Positions 49,277 to 58,267 of a DNA stretch of 64,000 nucleotides are shown here, one piece after another. The translations under genes were made by a program, and so were the position numbers. Origin of the DNA: Gammaproteobacteria bacterium (GTDB lineage Bacteria; Pseudomonadota; Gammaproteobacteria; GRL18); assembly GCA_016744995.1 (NCBI GenBank), contig JADGDG010000006.1, positions 186,001 through 250,000 of the forward strand. The letters run 5' to 3'. Position 1 is the first letter of the stretch. Every line of letters begins with the position of its first letter. The notes beneath the pieces were generated by a model. The model was given only the letters and a program-made list of their open reading frames with translations, did no database searches and was not told the DNA's origin.

Positions 49277-50469
49277 TGAATAATATCTGCCATTTGAAAA
49301 ATAGGCAGGTACATAACGATAATAATGCCCCCGATCAATATGCCCATGATCAGCATCATTATTGGCTCAACGAGAGACATGGCTTTAGTCAACCGGTCAT
49401 CCAGAATACCTTCATAAAAATCAGCTATGTCTGAAAACATCTGCCCAAGTGACCCTGATGATTCTCCAACTTCTATGAGTTTAAGTGCATTATTTGGAAA
49501 AATACCCGTGGCAGTCATTGACTCTTTCAGTGATATTCCTTCAGAAAGACTCTGACTTGCTTTATGAATTTTTTTTGAGTAGAACTCACTTTTTATCATT
49601 CCAGTTAAAACAGTCATTCCTTCAACCAGAGGTATCCCACTTTGTATTAAGCTGGATAATGTCCTGGAAATTTGTATGACATTCACATAGCGATTTATAT
49701 TTCCGGCAATAGGAATATTGTTGATAAATATGTGGAGATATTCATTGCTTTTTTCATTTTTTTTAGAACTATGATAGAGCACAATTAGAACCAAAAAAGA
49801 TAGAATACAGAACAGCCCATATAAAGCAATATTATCAACAAAATTCAATAATAATGAGGTGGCATAAGGCAGCTCTGCATCAAAGTCTGAATACATATTG
49901 ATGAAACTGGGCATGACGAAGGTGAATAAAATAAAAAGAATGAGTACCAGCACAAAAACTAAGAAGAAAGGATAAGTTAAGGCTTGCGAGACTTTTTTTC
50001 TTAATGCCAATTTTTTTCGAAAGTAAGTATCAAAATAAACTAATCCCTGAAGGTAATTTCCAGTTTTTTCACTAATTTTTAATGTAGTAATATAGAAGTT
50101 ATCAAAGATATCTGGATACTTTGAACAAGCAATAGAAAAGGCAATTCCAGCTTTCAGGTCTTCAAGAATGGAGGCGATCGTTTTTGCTAATATGTTGTTA
50201 TCTTGATCATCAGAAATAAGAAAAAGTGCATCGGGGAGGTTCAAACCCGCTTTTTGTAAACCAATAAGCTCTTGATTAAACAGTAAGAAATCTTCTGCTT
50301 TAATTTTCTTTTTTATATATTGAATGACAAGCTTTTTCTGTTTAATGGATTTAGGCATCAAACCTTTAGTAAGTAAAGCCGCCTGTAAGGAATCTTTTGA
50401 TTCTGCAGCCAACTCACCTTGGATTAGCTCTCCATTTTCAGCAATCGCCTGGTATACGTACAGAGGCAT
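49273..50469 (-). CDS. gspF: GspF/PilC-type inner-membrane platform protein
   Basis: 398 residues, standard length for GspF. It has two cytoplasmic repeats, around AEDFLLFNQELIGLQKAGLNLPDALFL and SRTLSSLIQSGIPLVEGMTVL. The three expected membrane helices are around 170-195, 215-235 and near the end (MLIMGILIGGIIIVMYLPIF). It anchors the pseudopilus base in the inner membrane. It is the first gene of the secretion operon, with a GAGGGAGC ribosome site, and reads away from rpfF. Confidence 0.93.
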   Translation of the reverse strand: MPLYVYQAIAENGELIQGELAAESKDSLQAALLTKGLMPKSIKQKKLVIQYIKKKIKAEDFLLFNQELIGLQKAGLNLPDALFLISDDQDNNILAKTIASILEDLKAGIAFSIACSKYPDIFDNFYITTLKISEKTGNYLQGLVYFDTYFRKKLALRKKVSQALTYPFFLVFVLVLILFILFTFVMPSFINMYSDFDAELPYATSLLLNFVDNIALYGLFCILSFLVLIVLYHSSKKNEKSNEYLHIFINNIPIAGNINRYVNVIQISRTLSSLIQSGIPLVEGMTVLTGMIKSEFYSKKIHKASQSLSEGISLKESMTATGIFPNNALKLIEVGESSGSLGQMFSDIADFYEGILDDRLTKAMSLVEPIMMLIMGILIGGIIIVMYLPIFQMADIIQ

Positions 50470-50852
50470 TAACGCTTAAGCTCCCTCAAAGATAAATCAC
50501 CGAGTTTTTATTAAGTGAATTATTGATATTGTTTTATTTTTATGGTTCAAATCTATGCATTGCGAAGGCATCATCACAAATAAATTCAGGTAAGTCTATA
50601 GAACTTATCCTACATAACTGAAAAAAATAGTGTGTTATAAATAATAACCATACAAATCACCCTATTATTATATTCTTATTATGCAAATAATCAACAATTA
50701 TAGGATGCTTCAAACGAAGATACTAATTCATATTGTGAGGAGTGTCTGTGTACTTTCTTTGAAGGAACTCCTTAACTATTTTTCAAATTAGTTTATCCTA
50801 GTTATATGTTATATGGGATGACACTCCATCTCTATTTACATTTTTAAGCACC
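50470..50852. other. Divergent intergenic region, gspF / rpfF
   Basis: Very AT-rich stretch between the divergent secretion operon and rpfF. On the minus strand a loose promoter-like pair (TTGAAC, 16 bases, TATCAA) lies upstream of gspF. On the plus strand a short inverted pair, AGGAGT and ACTCCT, occurs near 50740-50775. No gene, tRNA or recognised riboswitch is visible. It must hold the promoters of both units. Confidence 0.5.
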
Positions 50853-50969
50853 ATGATGAGCCTGTCTGAGAATAGAGAAACTACTCCGAAAAAGCTATTT
50901 TGGCTATGGTTACTTTTCCAGGACAGGCTTCCAGATGTTAACTTCAAAGAGGTAATGAAAAATGTCTAA
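50853..50969 (+). CDS. Possible 38-aa upstream ORF overlapping the rpfF start
   Basis: An ATG at 50853 opens 38 codons (MMSLSENRETTPKKLFWLW...) ending at a TAA that lies inside the first codons of rpfF (8-base overlap). No strong ribosome site precedes it. It could couple translation of rpfF or be a leader peptide. An 8-base inverted repeat (AGCCTGTC / GACAGGCT) spans most of it and could fold the rpfF leader. It may also be chance. Confidence 0.35.
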   Translation: MMSLSENRETTPKKLFWLWLLFQDRLPDVNFKEVMKNV

Positions 50970-51849
50970 CTTGAATATTCTCCAAAAACAACCTTTCAGC
51001 ACATACGATCAACTTGATGTGGTACTTGATGAAGAGCAAGAGATCCTCTGGTACTACATGAATCCTGAAAATCGTCCCTGTTTTACTCCAGAATTACTCT
51101 CTGATTTACGTAATTTTCAAAAAGAGGCAAGCACACGTATTCGTAATGAGCAGCTGCCTGCAAAATATCTGGTTGTCGCCTCCCGTATACCATCAGTATT
51201 TAATCTAGGCGGTGATCTTAATTTATTTAAGAGGCTAATTGAAAATGGCGACCGTGATGGCCTGGCCGCTTATGGTAAAGCGTGTATCGATATTCTGTAC
51301 CCCAACTATACATCCATGGACTTACCTATTACCACAATCTCCCTGATTCAGGGCAAGGCACTTGGTGGAGGAATGGAGGCTGCCATATCATCAAACGTTA
51401 TTATTGCCGAACGCAGTGCTCAGATGGGGCTGCCAGAGACCTTATTTAACATGTTTCCTGGTATGGGTGCATACAGCTTTCTGTCACGCCAGGTTGGCCC
51501 GAAGATGGCAGAGCGCATTATCCTCTCTGGCAATACCTATAGCGCTGAACAGATGTATGAAATGGGTATTGTCGATATTGTCTGTGATGATGGTGAGGGT
51601 GTTGCTGCAGTACATAATTATGTAAAACGCCAAAGGCGTATGGGCAATAGCACCAGAGCAATGCAGAAAGTGGCACGTCTGGTAAATCCAATTCCTTATC
51701 AGGAATTGATTGATATTACTGAAATTTGGGCTGATGCTGCACTAAAGTTAACTGAAAAAGATTTGAAAAAAATGGAACGGCTGGTACGTGCACAGAACAA
51801 GCTGGATAAAGCGTCAAATCCTGCTGCAGCCGCTCAGCACGTAGCTTAA
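50962..51849 (+). CDS. rpfF: DSF synthase RpfF (crotonase-fold enoyl-CoA hydratase/thioesterase)
   Basis: 295 residues, the length of RpfF proteins. Crotonase fold with an oxyanion region at SVFNLGGDL and the two catalytic glutamates expected of RpfF at E139 (GGGMEAA) and E159 (LPETLF), equivalent to E141 and E161 of the Xanthomonas enzyme. It converts 3-hydroxyacyl-ACP to cis-2-unsaturated fatty acids, the diffusible signal factor. The ribosome site is GAGGTA. It is convergent with rpfC, and rpfG lies upstream of rpfC, the same relative layout as rpfF versus rpfGHC in Xanthomonas. The presence of the whole signalling set makes a general enoyl-CoA hydratase unlikely. Confidence 0.93.
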   Translation: MSNLNILQKQPFSTYDQLDVVLDEEQEILWYYMNPENRPCFTPELLSDLRNFQKEASTRIRNEQLPAKYLVVASRIPSVFNLGGDLNLFKRLIENGDRDGLAAYGKACIDILYPNYTSMDLPITTISLIQGKALGGGMEAAISSNVIIAERSAQMGLPETLFNMFPGMGAYSFLSRQVGPKMAERIILSGNTYSAEQMYEMGIVDIVCDDGEGVAAVHNYVKRQRRMGNSTRAMQKVARLVNPIPYQELIDITEIWADAALKLTEKDLKKMERLVRAQNKLDKASNPAAAAQHVA

Positions 51850-51876
51850 CTAAACAGTGAAAGACAATAAGCAACA

Positions 51877-51912
51877 AGCAGCCTGGTTAATAGCCAATGT
51901 GGCCAGACTGCT
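51877..51912 (+). terminator. Probable rpfF terminator
   Basis: AGCAGCCTGG and CCAGACTGCT can pair (9 of 10) across a 16-base loop, followed by TTCTGTTTT. It starts 27 bases after the rpfF stop and overlaps the last codons of convergent rpfC. Confidence 0.45.
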
Positions 51913-54457
51913 TTCTGTTTTCCAGATATTGGGATAAGTGCTTTTTTGTTAACTTGTAAGCATTGATTGTGTTGCTATAAAGCACCTGTCCTGTACGTCT
52001 GAATTGTTCACTGCCGATACCAGAGCTGGTTTCGCAGGCTTTTCGTAAAACCAGTGCACCTATGCCTGCGGCATTGCCTTCCAGTGCATGTGCGCACTCC
52101 CGGTAAGCTGTAGCACTATCTTGCTCTACAGCCTCACCCATTGCAATAAACAGTTTCTCGGAGTCCACAAAAAAATCCGTAATAAGGTTTTCGAGGAAAT
52201 TCAAATCAGAGTCCAGTTCAGCCAGAGCATTGAGAGTTAAAATATCCAGTACATATTCCCCATTAGCAAAATGACTCTGTCTATAATCACTATTGCTGTT
52301 TTTTTCCTGCTCTGCATCCTGTTTGGCCGTTAGCTTATCAATGGTATCCAGCAGGTCACCAGTTCTTACTGGTTTTGTCATGTAGGAATCAACACCGGCA
52401 TCTTTACATTCCCTGGCTGCCTCCACTGTAGCATTAGCAGTAAGGATCATGAATGGTATTTCCGGACCACTGATGTTGACTGCACGATGAATTTTAATTA
52501 TTTCAATACCACCATAGTCAGGCATCTGCATGTCCAGTATAGCCAAATCGAAGGGGTAGGCTTCCAATGCATCCAGTGCTGCTTCTCCGTTATCAACCAC
52601 GGTGACATGATGGCCTGCATTATCAAGAATTTTCTGAATAACTTTCTGATTGGTTGGATTGTCCTCGGCCAGCAGAATCTCCTTTTTTTCACGCTGTATT
52701 TTTTCTTTGGCAAAATGGTGAATAAAACTGGCGACACCGGGTATGTTTTCTGTTTCATCAGGGAGATGCCTGATACCGTGCAATGCATTAAAGAGAAAGG
52801 TCTTATCTATCGGTTTGCACAGTAGCATGCCAAAGCCTGCATTGTGCATACGCTCCTCATAATCGCTATCATGCTTATTTGACAGAAGGATCAGGGATAG
52901 CTCCTGTAAATTATCCTCAGATCGAATGGTCTCTGCCAGCTGAACGCTGGAGGCTTTTGCTTCATTGTCGACAATTAAAATCTGGTAAGGTTTACCTTCT
53001 CCATAACCATTAACAAGCGCAGCTAAGGCCCTTGCTGTGGTTGTACAAACACTGGTGTCTGCTTCCCATGCACCTAGCCAAGAAAGCAGTTGATCTTCTA
53101 CCTGGTCGTTTGTTGTCAATATTAGCACGCGAGACTTATTCAGTTTTAGCCTGTTTATTTCTTCAACAGCTCGTGACTGCAAGGCAACCGGCATTTCAAA
53201 CCAGAACTCACTGCCTTCACCTAACTCACTATTGACACCAATTTCACCCCCCATTAATTCAACAAGCTGGCGCGAAATGGTTGTCCCAAGCCCGGTTCCC
53301 CCATAATTACGGGTTGTTGATTCATCAGCCTGAGTAAAGCTTTCAAATATACGCTCTAAATCTTCACTGGCAATGCCTATCCCGGTATCCTTTATTTCAA
53401 ATCTTAACGGCACATGATTGTCAGTGCACTCCTTATTAGCTGGAAATATACTAAGGGTTACGCCACCTCTTTTAGTAAACTTGATGGCATTGTTCACAAG
53501 ATTAATCAATATCTGGCGCAGCAGCTGTGGGTCGGTTTTAATGTAAACCGGCACCTGAGAAGAAATCTGCAGATCCAACGTCAATGTTTTTTGCTGTGCT
53601 AATGGCTTAAGCATATTGATGGTGGTGTTAAGTAATACATAAAGATCGACATTGATCTCAGATACATCAATTTTACCTGCTTCGATCTTTGAAATATCCA
53701 GTATTTCCTCAATCAGCGACAAAAGTGTTTCACCTGAGGCATGTATTGTTTCAGCAATTTCCTTCTGCTCATTGTTCAAGGGGGTATTAGCCAACAACGC
53801 ACTCATACCAATTACTCCATTGAGCGGTGTACGTATTTCATGACTCATATTGGCCAGAAAGCGGCTTTTTGCCTGACTCATTTCTTCTGCATGCTTCTTT
53901 GCGGCATATAATCGTTTCAGCAGACTTGATATATACGAAGGTAATATAAGCAAGCCTATCCACAATCCAGAGGCAAGTACCAGATGCTGATGCCAGTATT
54001 CATTAAAGCTCACAACCAGTGTGAAACCAATCAGACTGAGTCCCATTGCATAAAAAAGGTGCTTAGTGCCGTACCGAAAACCATTGCCAAAGGTGATCCA
54101 CAGGTACATAGTATAGAATGGCGCAGTTATCTCACCGTACATCCACATAACTAGCGTATTAATTCCTAAATCAGCTATCATGCCGATAGCCTGCCGGATA
54201 TTTACGTAACCTGGTTTCAAGGCAATTGCAGCAAGATACAAGAGAGAGAACAACAAATAGCCACTGCATATCACAAATAGCACGTGGTTTTGAGCTGGAG
54301 AATTAGTGCTAAACAGGGTAAGTAACAGATAAGCATCGATAAACAGAACTAATGCCAGGCGCAATAATGCCTGTTCCCGTTCCGGAGCATCACACATCTT
54401 CAATCTTTCCCAGACAAACTGGAAAATTTTTATGTATTTGCTTATTTGTATCTGCAT
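51887..54457 (-). CDS. rpfC: Hybrid sensor histidine kinase RpfC
   Basis: 856 residues. Five or so membrane helices fill 35-180. The dimerisation/phosphoacceptor helix follows ([13 protein letters not shown]206), then the ATPase domain ([22 protein letters not shown]). A first receiver-like domain (about 440-570) lacks the usual acidic pair (TTNDQ at its start) but keeps IVDNEA and CKPID. A second, canonical receiver comes next ([26 protein letters not shown]), then a C-terminal HPt domain ([15 protein letters not shown]). Xanthomonas RpfC has the same order with one receiver. It senses DSF and drives phosphorylation of RpfG. It starts 18 bases after rpfG, in one operon. Confidence 0.9.
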   Translation of the reverse strand: MQIQISKYIKIFQFVWERLKMCDAPEREQALLRLALVLFIDAYLLLTLFSTNSPAQNHVLFVICSGYLLFSLLYLAAIALKPGYVNIRQAIGMIADLGINTLVMWMYGEITAPFYTMYLWITFGNGFRYGTKHLFYAMGLSLIGFTLVVSFNEYWHQHLVLASGLWIGLLILPSYISSLLKRLYAAKKHAEEMSQAKSRFLANMSHEIRTPLNGVIGMSALLANTPLNNEQKEIAETIHASGETLLSLIEEILDISKIEAGKIDVSEINVDLYVLLNTTINMLKPLAQQKTLTLDLQISSQVPVYIKTDPQLLRQILINLVNNAIKFTKRGGVTLSIFPANKECTDNHVPLRFEIKDTGIGIASEDLERIFESFTQADESTTRNYGGTGLGTTISRQLVELMGGEIGVNSELGEGSEFWFEMPVALQSRAVEEINRLKLNKSRVLILTTNDQVEDQLLSWLGAWEADTSVCTTTARALAALVNGYGEGKPYQILIVDNEAKASSVQLAETIRSEDNLQELSLILLSNKHDSDYEERMHNAGFGMLLCKPIDKTFLFNALHGIRHLPDETENIPGVASFIHHFAKEKIQREKKEILLAEDNPTNQKVIQKILDNAGHHVTVVDNGEAALDALEAYPFDLAILDMQMPDYGGIEIIKIHRAVNISGPEIPFMILTANATVEAARECKDAGVDSYMTKPVRTGDLLDTIDKLTAKQDAEQEKNSNSDYRQSHFANGEYVLDILTLNALAELDSDLNFLENLITDFFVDSEKLFIAMGEAVEQDSATAYRECAHALEGNAAGIGALVLRKACETSSGIGSEQFRRTGQVLYSNTINAYKLTKKHLSQYLENRKQSGHIGY

Positions 54458-54475
54458 TTTTTTGACTGATAGAAC

Positions 54476-55612
54476 TCAGGTGGACTCATCATGCAATTCA
54501 TTGTATATATTACGAATCAAATCTTCTATTGACAATAGTGCCTTAACACATTCAGGGTCAAAATGGGTGCCGGACATTTTTTTTATATGATCAAGACTAT
54601 CCTCCATTGACCAGCTCAATTTATAGGGACGGCTTGTTGTCAATGCATCTAATACGTCAGCAACAGCAACAACCCTGGCCTCGATGGGAATTTCCTGAGC
54701 TTTTAGCCCATGAGGATACCCGGAGCCATCGAACCATTCATGATGTGACAGTGCAATTTTAGCACCCAGATTCAGGTAGGGTGATTTACTGCCTTCAAGA
54801 ATATCATGCCCAATAATCGTATGTTTTTCCATTATTTCACGCTCTGACGGGGTTAAACTCCCAGGTTTAAGCAGAATTTTGTCCGGAATACCTATCTTGC
54901 CGATATCATGCATGGGAGCTGATTGCCAGATGTGATTGCAATGGTCATTATCTAAACCGAGTTCACTGGCAATCTCCATGGAATATTTCGCCATGCGGAA
55001 AATATGCTTTCCAGTGTTATCATCGCGGAACTCCCCGGCTCTGGCAAGACAAATTAATGCGTCTGCCTCTCTGCTTTTGATATCTTCTGTTGCTTGAGTA
55101 ACACGGTACTCCAATAGCTTTGCGCGTTTGAAGCTGGCTTTCTGGTATTTATATAAATCCAACAGGTTTTTGCAACGTGCCTGGCATTCATAGTGATCAA
55201 ATGGCCTGGCCAGAAAATCAGTAGCACCTGCTTCCAATGCTGTATACATTACATCCCTGTCCTGTACGATGGTTACCATCACCACTGGAATATTTTTGCA
55301 GCCACTAAATTGTCGGAATTTTTTGATTACACTGATACCATTCATAGTCGGCATTCTGTAATCAGTGATGAGTAGATCGGGCGGGTGCTTTTCACATGCT
55401 GCCAATGCATCAATGGGATCGGAGAAGGAATAACACCTGATTTTGGAGGAAATCTTTTTGATAAGGGCTTCTATAATGGTGCGCCCTGTTTTTTGATCAT
55501 CAATAATAACCACATGTTGATGCCCGTTATCTAAATGTAAAGGAGTTACGTTGTTACTACGATTAGATTTATCAAGGCTAAAAAAATGATTATTAGATTG
55601 TAAAGATGCCAT
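54476..55612 (-). CDS. rpfG: HD-GYP response regulator RpfG
   Basis: 378 residues, as in Xanthomonas RpfG. N-terminal receiver (IIDDQKTGR, LLITDYRMPTMNG with the phospho-Asp) followed by a HD-GYP phosphodiesterase domain (MHDIGKIGIPD, HHEWFDGSGYPHGL, ARVVAVADVLDALTTSRPYK). It hydrolyses cyclic di-GMP when phosphorylated by RpfC. It is the first gene of the rpfG-rpfC pair. All metal and substrate motifs are present, so it should be active. The likely local targets of lowered cyclic di-GMP include the MshE-type ATPase next door, by inference. Confidence 0.93.
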   Translation of the reverse strand: MASLQSNNHFFSLDKSNRSNNVTPLHLDNGHQHVVIIDDQKTGRTIIEALIKKISSKIRCYSFSDPIDALAACEKHPPDLLITDYRMPTMNGISVIKKFRQFSGCKNIPVVMVTIVQDRDVMYTALEAGATDFLARPFDHYECQARCKNLLDLYKYQKASFKRAKLLEYRVTQATEDIKSREADALICLARAGEFRDDNTGKHIFRMAKYSMEIASELGLDNDHCNHIWQSAPMHDIGKIGIPDKILLKPGSLTPSEREIMEKHTIIGHDILEGSKSPYLNLGAKIALSHHEWFDGSGYPHGLKAQEIPIEARVVAVADVLDALTTSRPYKLSWSMEDSLDHIKKMSGTHFDPECVKALLSIEDLIRNIYNELHDEST

Positions 55613-55778
55613 CAGCTTACCACTTAATTAAACGTATAAACAGTATAACCCAAAGGGCAAGAAATTCAATGTTGATGCGGTGCAATGTATTAATATATCC
55701 ATCAATTAATCCCACATTGACCTGTTAATCCAGCTGCTGTGAATACTGAATTTGTTTAGTACACTTCCATGGTAGAAG

Positions 55779-55928
55779 TTAAGCAATTTCATCAGGCTCA
55801 GCATATCGTCTCAACTTAGGCAACTCAGCCAAAATATATCTGAGATAAGCATAAGGTTCCAGGCTGTTAGCTTTTGCCGTTTCAAGCGCGGCACTGGTTT
55901 GAACATCTTCAGGTGCTTGTCGGAAGAG
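55779..55928 (-). pseudogene. IS66-family transposase C-terminal relic
   Basis: On the minus strand this 150-base frame reads LFRQAP...TSAALETAKANSLEPYAYLRYILAELP, matching the conserved tail of IS66 transposases (ETAKANGLEPYAYL). A few residues of the usual SAxIYSLIETAKAN block are missing, and a stop lies just upstream, so only the last about 48 codons survive. A second open frame of 71 codons overlaps it but reads as a shifted frame of the same sequence and is not a gene. Confidence 0.75.
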
Positions 55929-55989
55929 TCAGTTCTTTCTTCCAATGACAAAGGGGGGCTAATGCATGGTTCAGCCGCATCATTATCAA

Positions 55990-56055
55990 CATCTAACGAA
56001 TAATATTGGATTTTGCTTCGTTTCATTCTAAAAATCCAATATTATTCGTTAGATG
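55990..56055. repeat. 25-bp perfect inverted repeat with 16-base loop
   Basis: Left arm 55990-56014 (starts CATCTAACGAATAAT) and right arm 56031-56055 are exact reverse complements. It would form a long hairpin. It lies 61 bases beyond the IS66 relic. It may be a fold-back (MITE-like) insertion, a remnant of facing element ends, or a transcript-end structure. The 226 bases beyond it, up to the next gene, hold no recognisable gene. Confidence 0.8.
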
Positions 56056-56281
56056 CTACCTCTGCTTATTCTTTATAGTAGTCTGAGGAGCAATACCAGG
56101 AACTTTTATCCTTCTTTCTTTTTTCTACATAGCATATTTGATAGAATTTGGACTCATTTTTCAACTCCAGGTAATTTTTCCAACACTAGATGATCCTGAC
56201 AAACAATAGGAAGAACCGCTCTTTCACCTAATGCTTTTCTCAGCTACGTGCGCCTTTAGCACGCCCACAGGAGGATTTGTG

Positions 56282-56770
56282 TCAGGGCGTAAGATCTGCA
56301 TAAGTGTACCCGGTAGGTTTCCATCCAAAATCATCTAGCACATATAAAGATTGCTTTATTGATGTATGTTTATAGAAATCCAGGTACTCTAAACTCTGAT
56401 AATCTTTTTCGATAGACCACCCAGATCGTGATGAAGTATCGGCTAAAACACAGGAAATTGCATATACTTTTTCTATACGGCCAACATTCTCAAACTCTAT
56501 TCTCCATTTATTAGATGAGATTTTTGTTGGTTTAACTAGTTTGCCATTATATTTTGGCAGAAAAAACCCTGTTGTTTGTTTTTTTTTAACCAATATCACA
56601 ACTTCTGGGAAATGGCCTCTGATATTAGCAACAGATACTATAAGACGTGTCACATTGTTTCGGTTATCAATTTCATCGATTTTAATTTCGTTATATGAAC
56701 TGCCATAAGCCCCTGATGATAACAATAGAGTAACGATGAAGATGGAGCGTAAGAACGATATTATATTCAT
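56282..56770 (-). CDS. Unknown 162-aa exported protein
   Basis: Signal peptide (FLRSIFIVTLLLSSGAYGS, cleavage near 24), then a beta-rich secreted part with two cysteines at most. No family recognised. It overlaps the upstream 104-aa gene by four bases (ATGA) and is the last gene of a three-gene unit (57501 to 56282). All three products face the envelope. Confidence 0.6.
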   Translation of the reverse strand: MNIISFLRSIFIVTLLLSSGAYGSSYNEIKIDEIDNRNNVTRLIVSVANIRGHFPEVVILVKKKQTTGFFLPKYNGKLVKPTKISSNKWRIEFENVGRIEKVYAISCVLADTSSRSGWSIEKDYQSLEYLDFYKHTSIKQSLYVLDDFGWKPTGYTYADLTP

Positions 56771-57081
56771 TGTATAATCCTTGGCTTCGATAAAGTAAAT
56801 AATGAGGACTCAGAATTTTCAAAATCAAACTCAATTTCATTGGGTTTGATCCGTAATTTTTTTTCAGAGGTTCTTTTTTTATACTCTTCAAGAACTGCAA
56901 CCTTAACTGATAAGTTATCAACTTGTTTCCGCAAAGTGGAAGTATTGGATTCCAGCAATTCAATACGAAGGGAGTATTGTTGGTAAGCTAAAGTCCATGT
57001 TGTAGGAGCAGCTATTGCGATGGCAATAAGCACTGCTGGCCAATGCTTCCTTAAAAAAGTTTCTTGTTTTTCTATATCCAT
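56767..57081 (-). CDS. Unknown 104-aa membrane protein with coiled coil
   Basis: One membrane helix (AVLIAIAIAAPTTWTLAY, about 16-33) followed by a heptad-like helix (about 38-70; ELLESNTSTLRKQVDNLSVKV) and a polar tail. The short charged N-terminus is cytoplasmic. No family recognised. It lies between a secreted protein gene 12 bases upstream and another that overlaps its stop. Confidence 0.6.
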   Translation of the reverse strand: MDIEKQETFLRKHWPAVLIAIAIAAPTTWTLAYQQYSLRIELLESNTSTLRKQVDNLSVKVAVLEEYKKRTSEKKLRIKPNEIEFDFENSESSLFTLSKPRIIQ

Positions 57082-57093
57082 AAGCCCCCACTC

Positions 57094-57501
57094 CTATTTC
57101 AATATTGACTCAACGACATTCTTTATCTTTTCTTCGTATTTATCTGGAGTAGTTAATAAATTCGTAAACTTCTCGATAGAGATACCACCATCCTGATTAT
57201 TTTCTACCACCAAAACAGCAATAGACAGCCCTATGACTTCATCGGTTGCTTCAGGATTTCTAATAGGTAAAATTGCTAGTTTTATTTGTTTGTTTGCCAA
57301 ATCGCTCGTATCTAATTTGTACTTCTCTGTACTTTTTATTGATGAGTGTATCACTTTTTCTACGTTGTACTTTATCGTGTCGTCTTTACACTTTACATCC
57401 ACATGTACCCCAATTGTTGGTGCCCCAAGTGCATTATTTGAGCATAAAGTAGCCATTAATAGAAAAGCGAATAAACTAAGAGTAGATTTGTTGAGAATCA
57501 T
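57094..57501 (-). CDS. Unknown 135-aa exported protein
   Basis: The ATG at 57501 has an excellent ribosome site (AAGGAGG, 7 bases before), which decides the start over the longer frame to 57525. Signal peptide ends near NALGA. The mature part (TIGVHVDVKCKDDTIKYNVEKVI) resembles no family I know. First gene of the three-gene unit. Confidence 0.65.
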   Translation of the reverse strand: MILNKSTLSLFAFLLMATLCSNNALGAPTIGVHVDVKCKDDTIKYNVEKVIHSSIKSTEKYKLDTSDLANKQIKLAILPIRNPEATDEVIGLSIAVLVVENNQDGGISIEKFTNLLTTPDKYEEKIKNVVESILK

Positions 57502-57849
57502 GATGCCTATCCTCCTTCGTTGCAATTTTGTTCTGTTTGATAAGCTCTAATAGCTGCTATACGGAATTTTTCTTAATCTCCGTTATCAACTATATCAAAC
57601 CAGGAAAATTCTTTGTATCAGATTTTGATTACAGCCAAGCCATAAATATTCCTCATATTTATTGCCAGATTATAATGTACCTTATATTTCTTTCAGGCAA
57701 AGAAAAGGTAATACCACACTAAACTAGTGTGTTTTTAATCACAGATAAACAAAACAGTTAGTGATAGAGTACAAAACATACTAGATTTAGAAATATTTAC
57801 TGAAAACTAAATCAAAAAAATTTATTATTAATTGTATGAGGAAAATATT
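57502..57849. other. Intergenic, no gene seen
   Basis: 348 AT-rich bases between divergent genes. Besides the ribosome sites at both ends I see no open frame with a start and ribosome site, no RNA gene and no clear hairpin. Confidence 0.5.
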
Positions 57850-57966
57850 ATGAACTTAATTATGGTAAAAGAATTGTTATTCTCTATCTCGCTTGGTCTC
57901 GCTGTTATATCAACTGCAGCACTAACCATGGCATTTGTTATTCCATCTGACTGGCTTACGATCTAA
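57850..57966 (+). CDS. 38-aa single-helix membrane peptide
   Basis: ATG with GAGGAAAA ribosome site, 38 codons, product MNLIMVKELLFSISLGLAV... with one membrane helix and a short tail ending SDWLTI. Size and form fit a small inner-membrane regulator or subunit. No homologue recognised. The terminator at 57982-58007 follows its stop, though its U-run suits the other strand better. Confidence 0.55.
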   Translation: MNLIMVKELLFSISLGLAVISTAALTMAFVIPSDWLTI

Positions 57967-57981
57967 TCGCTGTTCGTAAAG

Positions 57982-58007
57982 AAAAAAGGATGGCTCTTCG
58001 CCACCCT
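57982..58007 (-). terminator. Terminator after tRNA-Val
   Basis: Read on the minus strand: AGGGTGGC-GAAGA-GCCATCCT, eight pairs with one G-U, then TTTTTTCTTT. It lies about 180 bases downstream of the tRNA and would end its transcript. On the plus strand it has one mismatch and a poor T-run. Confidence 0.65.
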
Positions 58008-58190
58008 AATTTGTCATAAAAAAACTACAATTCGATGAAAAAATAGGGCTGGAAACGTTCTCAATAGATAAAATCTATAGGTATCATGAATCAGGACAGC
58101 TAATTAAATTTTGGAATGAACTGAGAAAGCAAAAAGTATTATTTTTTATAAGGATTTTGTGCCACTCTTCAGGAAGGATTATAAAAAGAG

Positions 58191-58267
58191 TGGTGGGTGA
58201 TATAAGATTCGAACTTATGACCCCCGCCTTGTAAGGGCGATGCTCTAACCAGCTGAGCTAATCACCC
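58191..58267 (-). tRNA. tRNA-Val (UAC anticodon)
   Basis: The minus strand folds as a full cloverleaf: acceptor GGGTGAT with ATCACCC, D arm AGCTCAGCTGGTTAGAGC, anticodon loop CTTACAA on a stem TCGCC/GGCGG, T loop GTTCGAATC, and an encoded CCA (58191-58193). The TAC in the loop reads valine codons GUA and others by wobble. Confidence 0.97.

Noticed and set aside
50853-50961. Cyclic di-GMP riboswitch in the rpfF leader
   Set aside because: A hairpin is possible, but I see none of the GEMM-type conserved sequence blocks.
55811-56026. 71-codon frame as a protein gene
   Set aside because: It runs across the inverted repeat and a shifted frame of the IS66 relic; no ribosome site or protein-like pattern.
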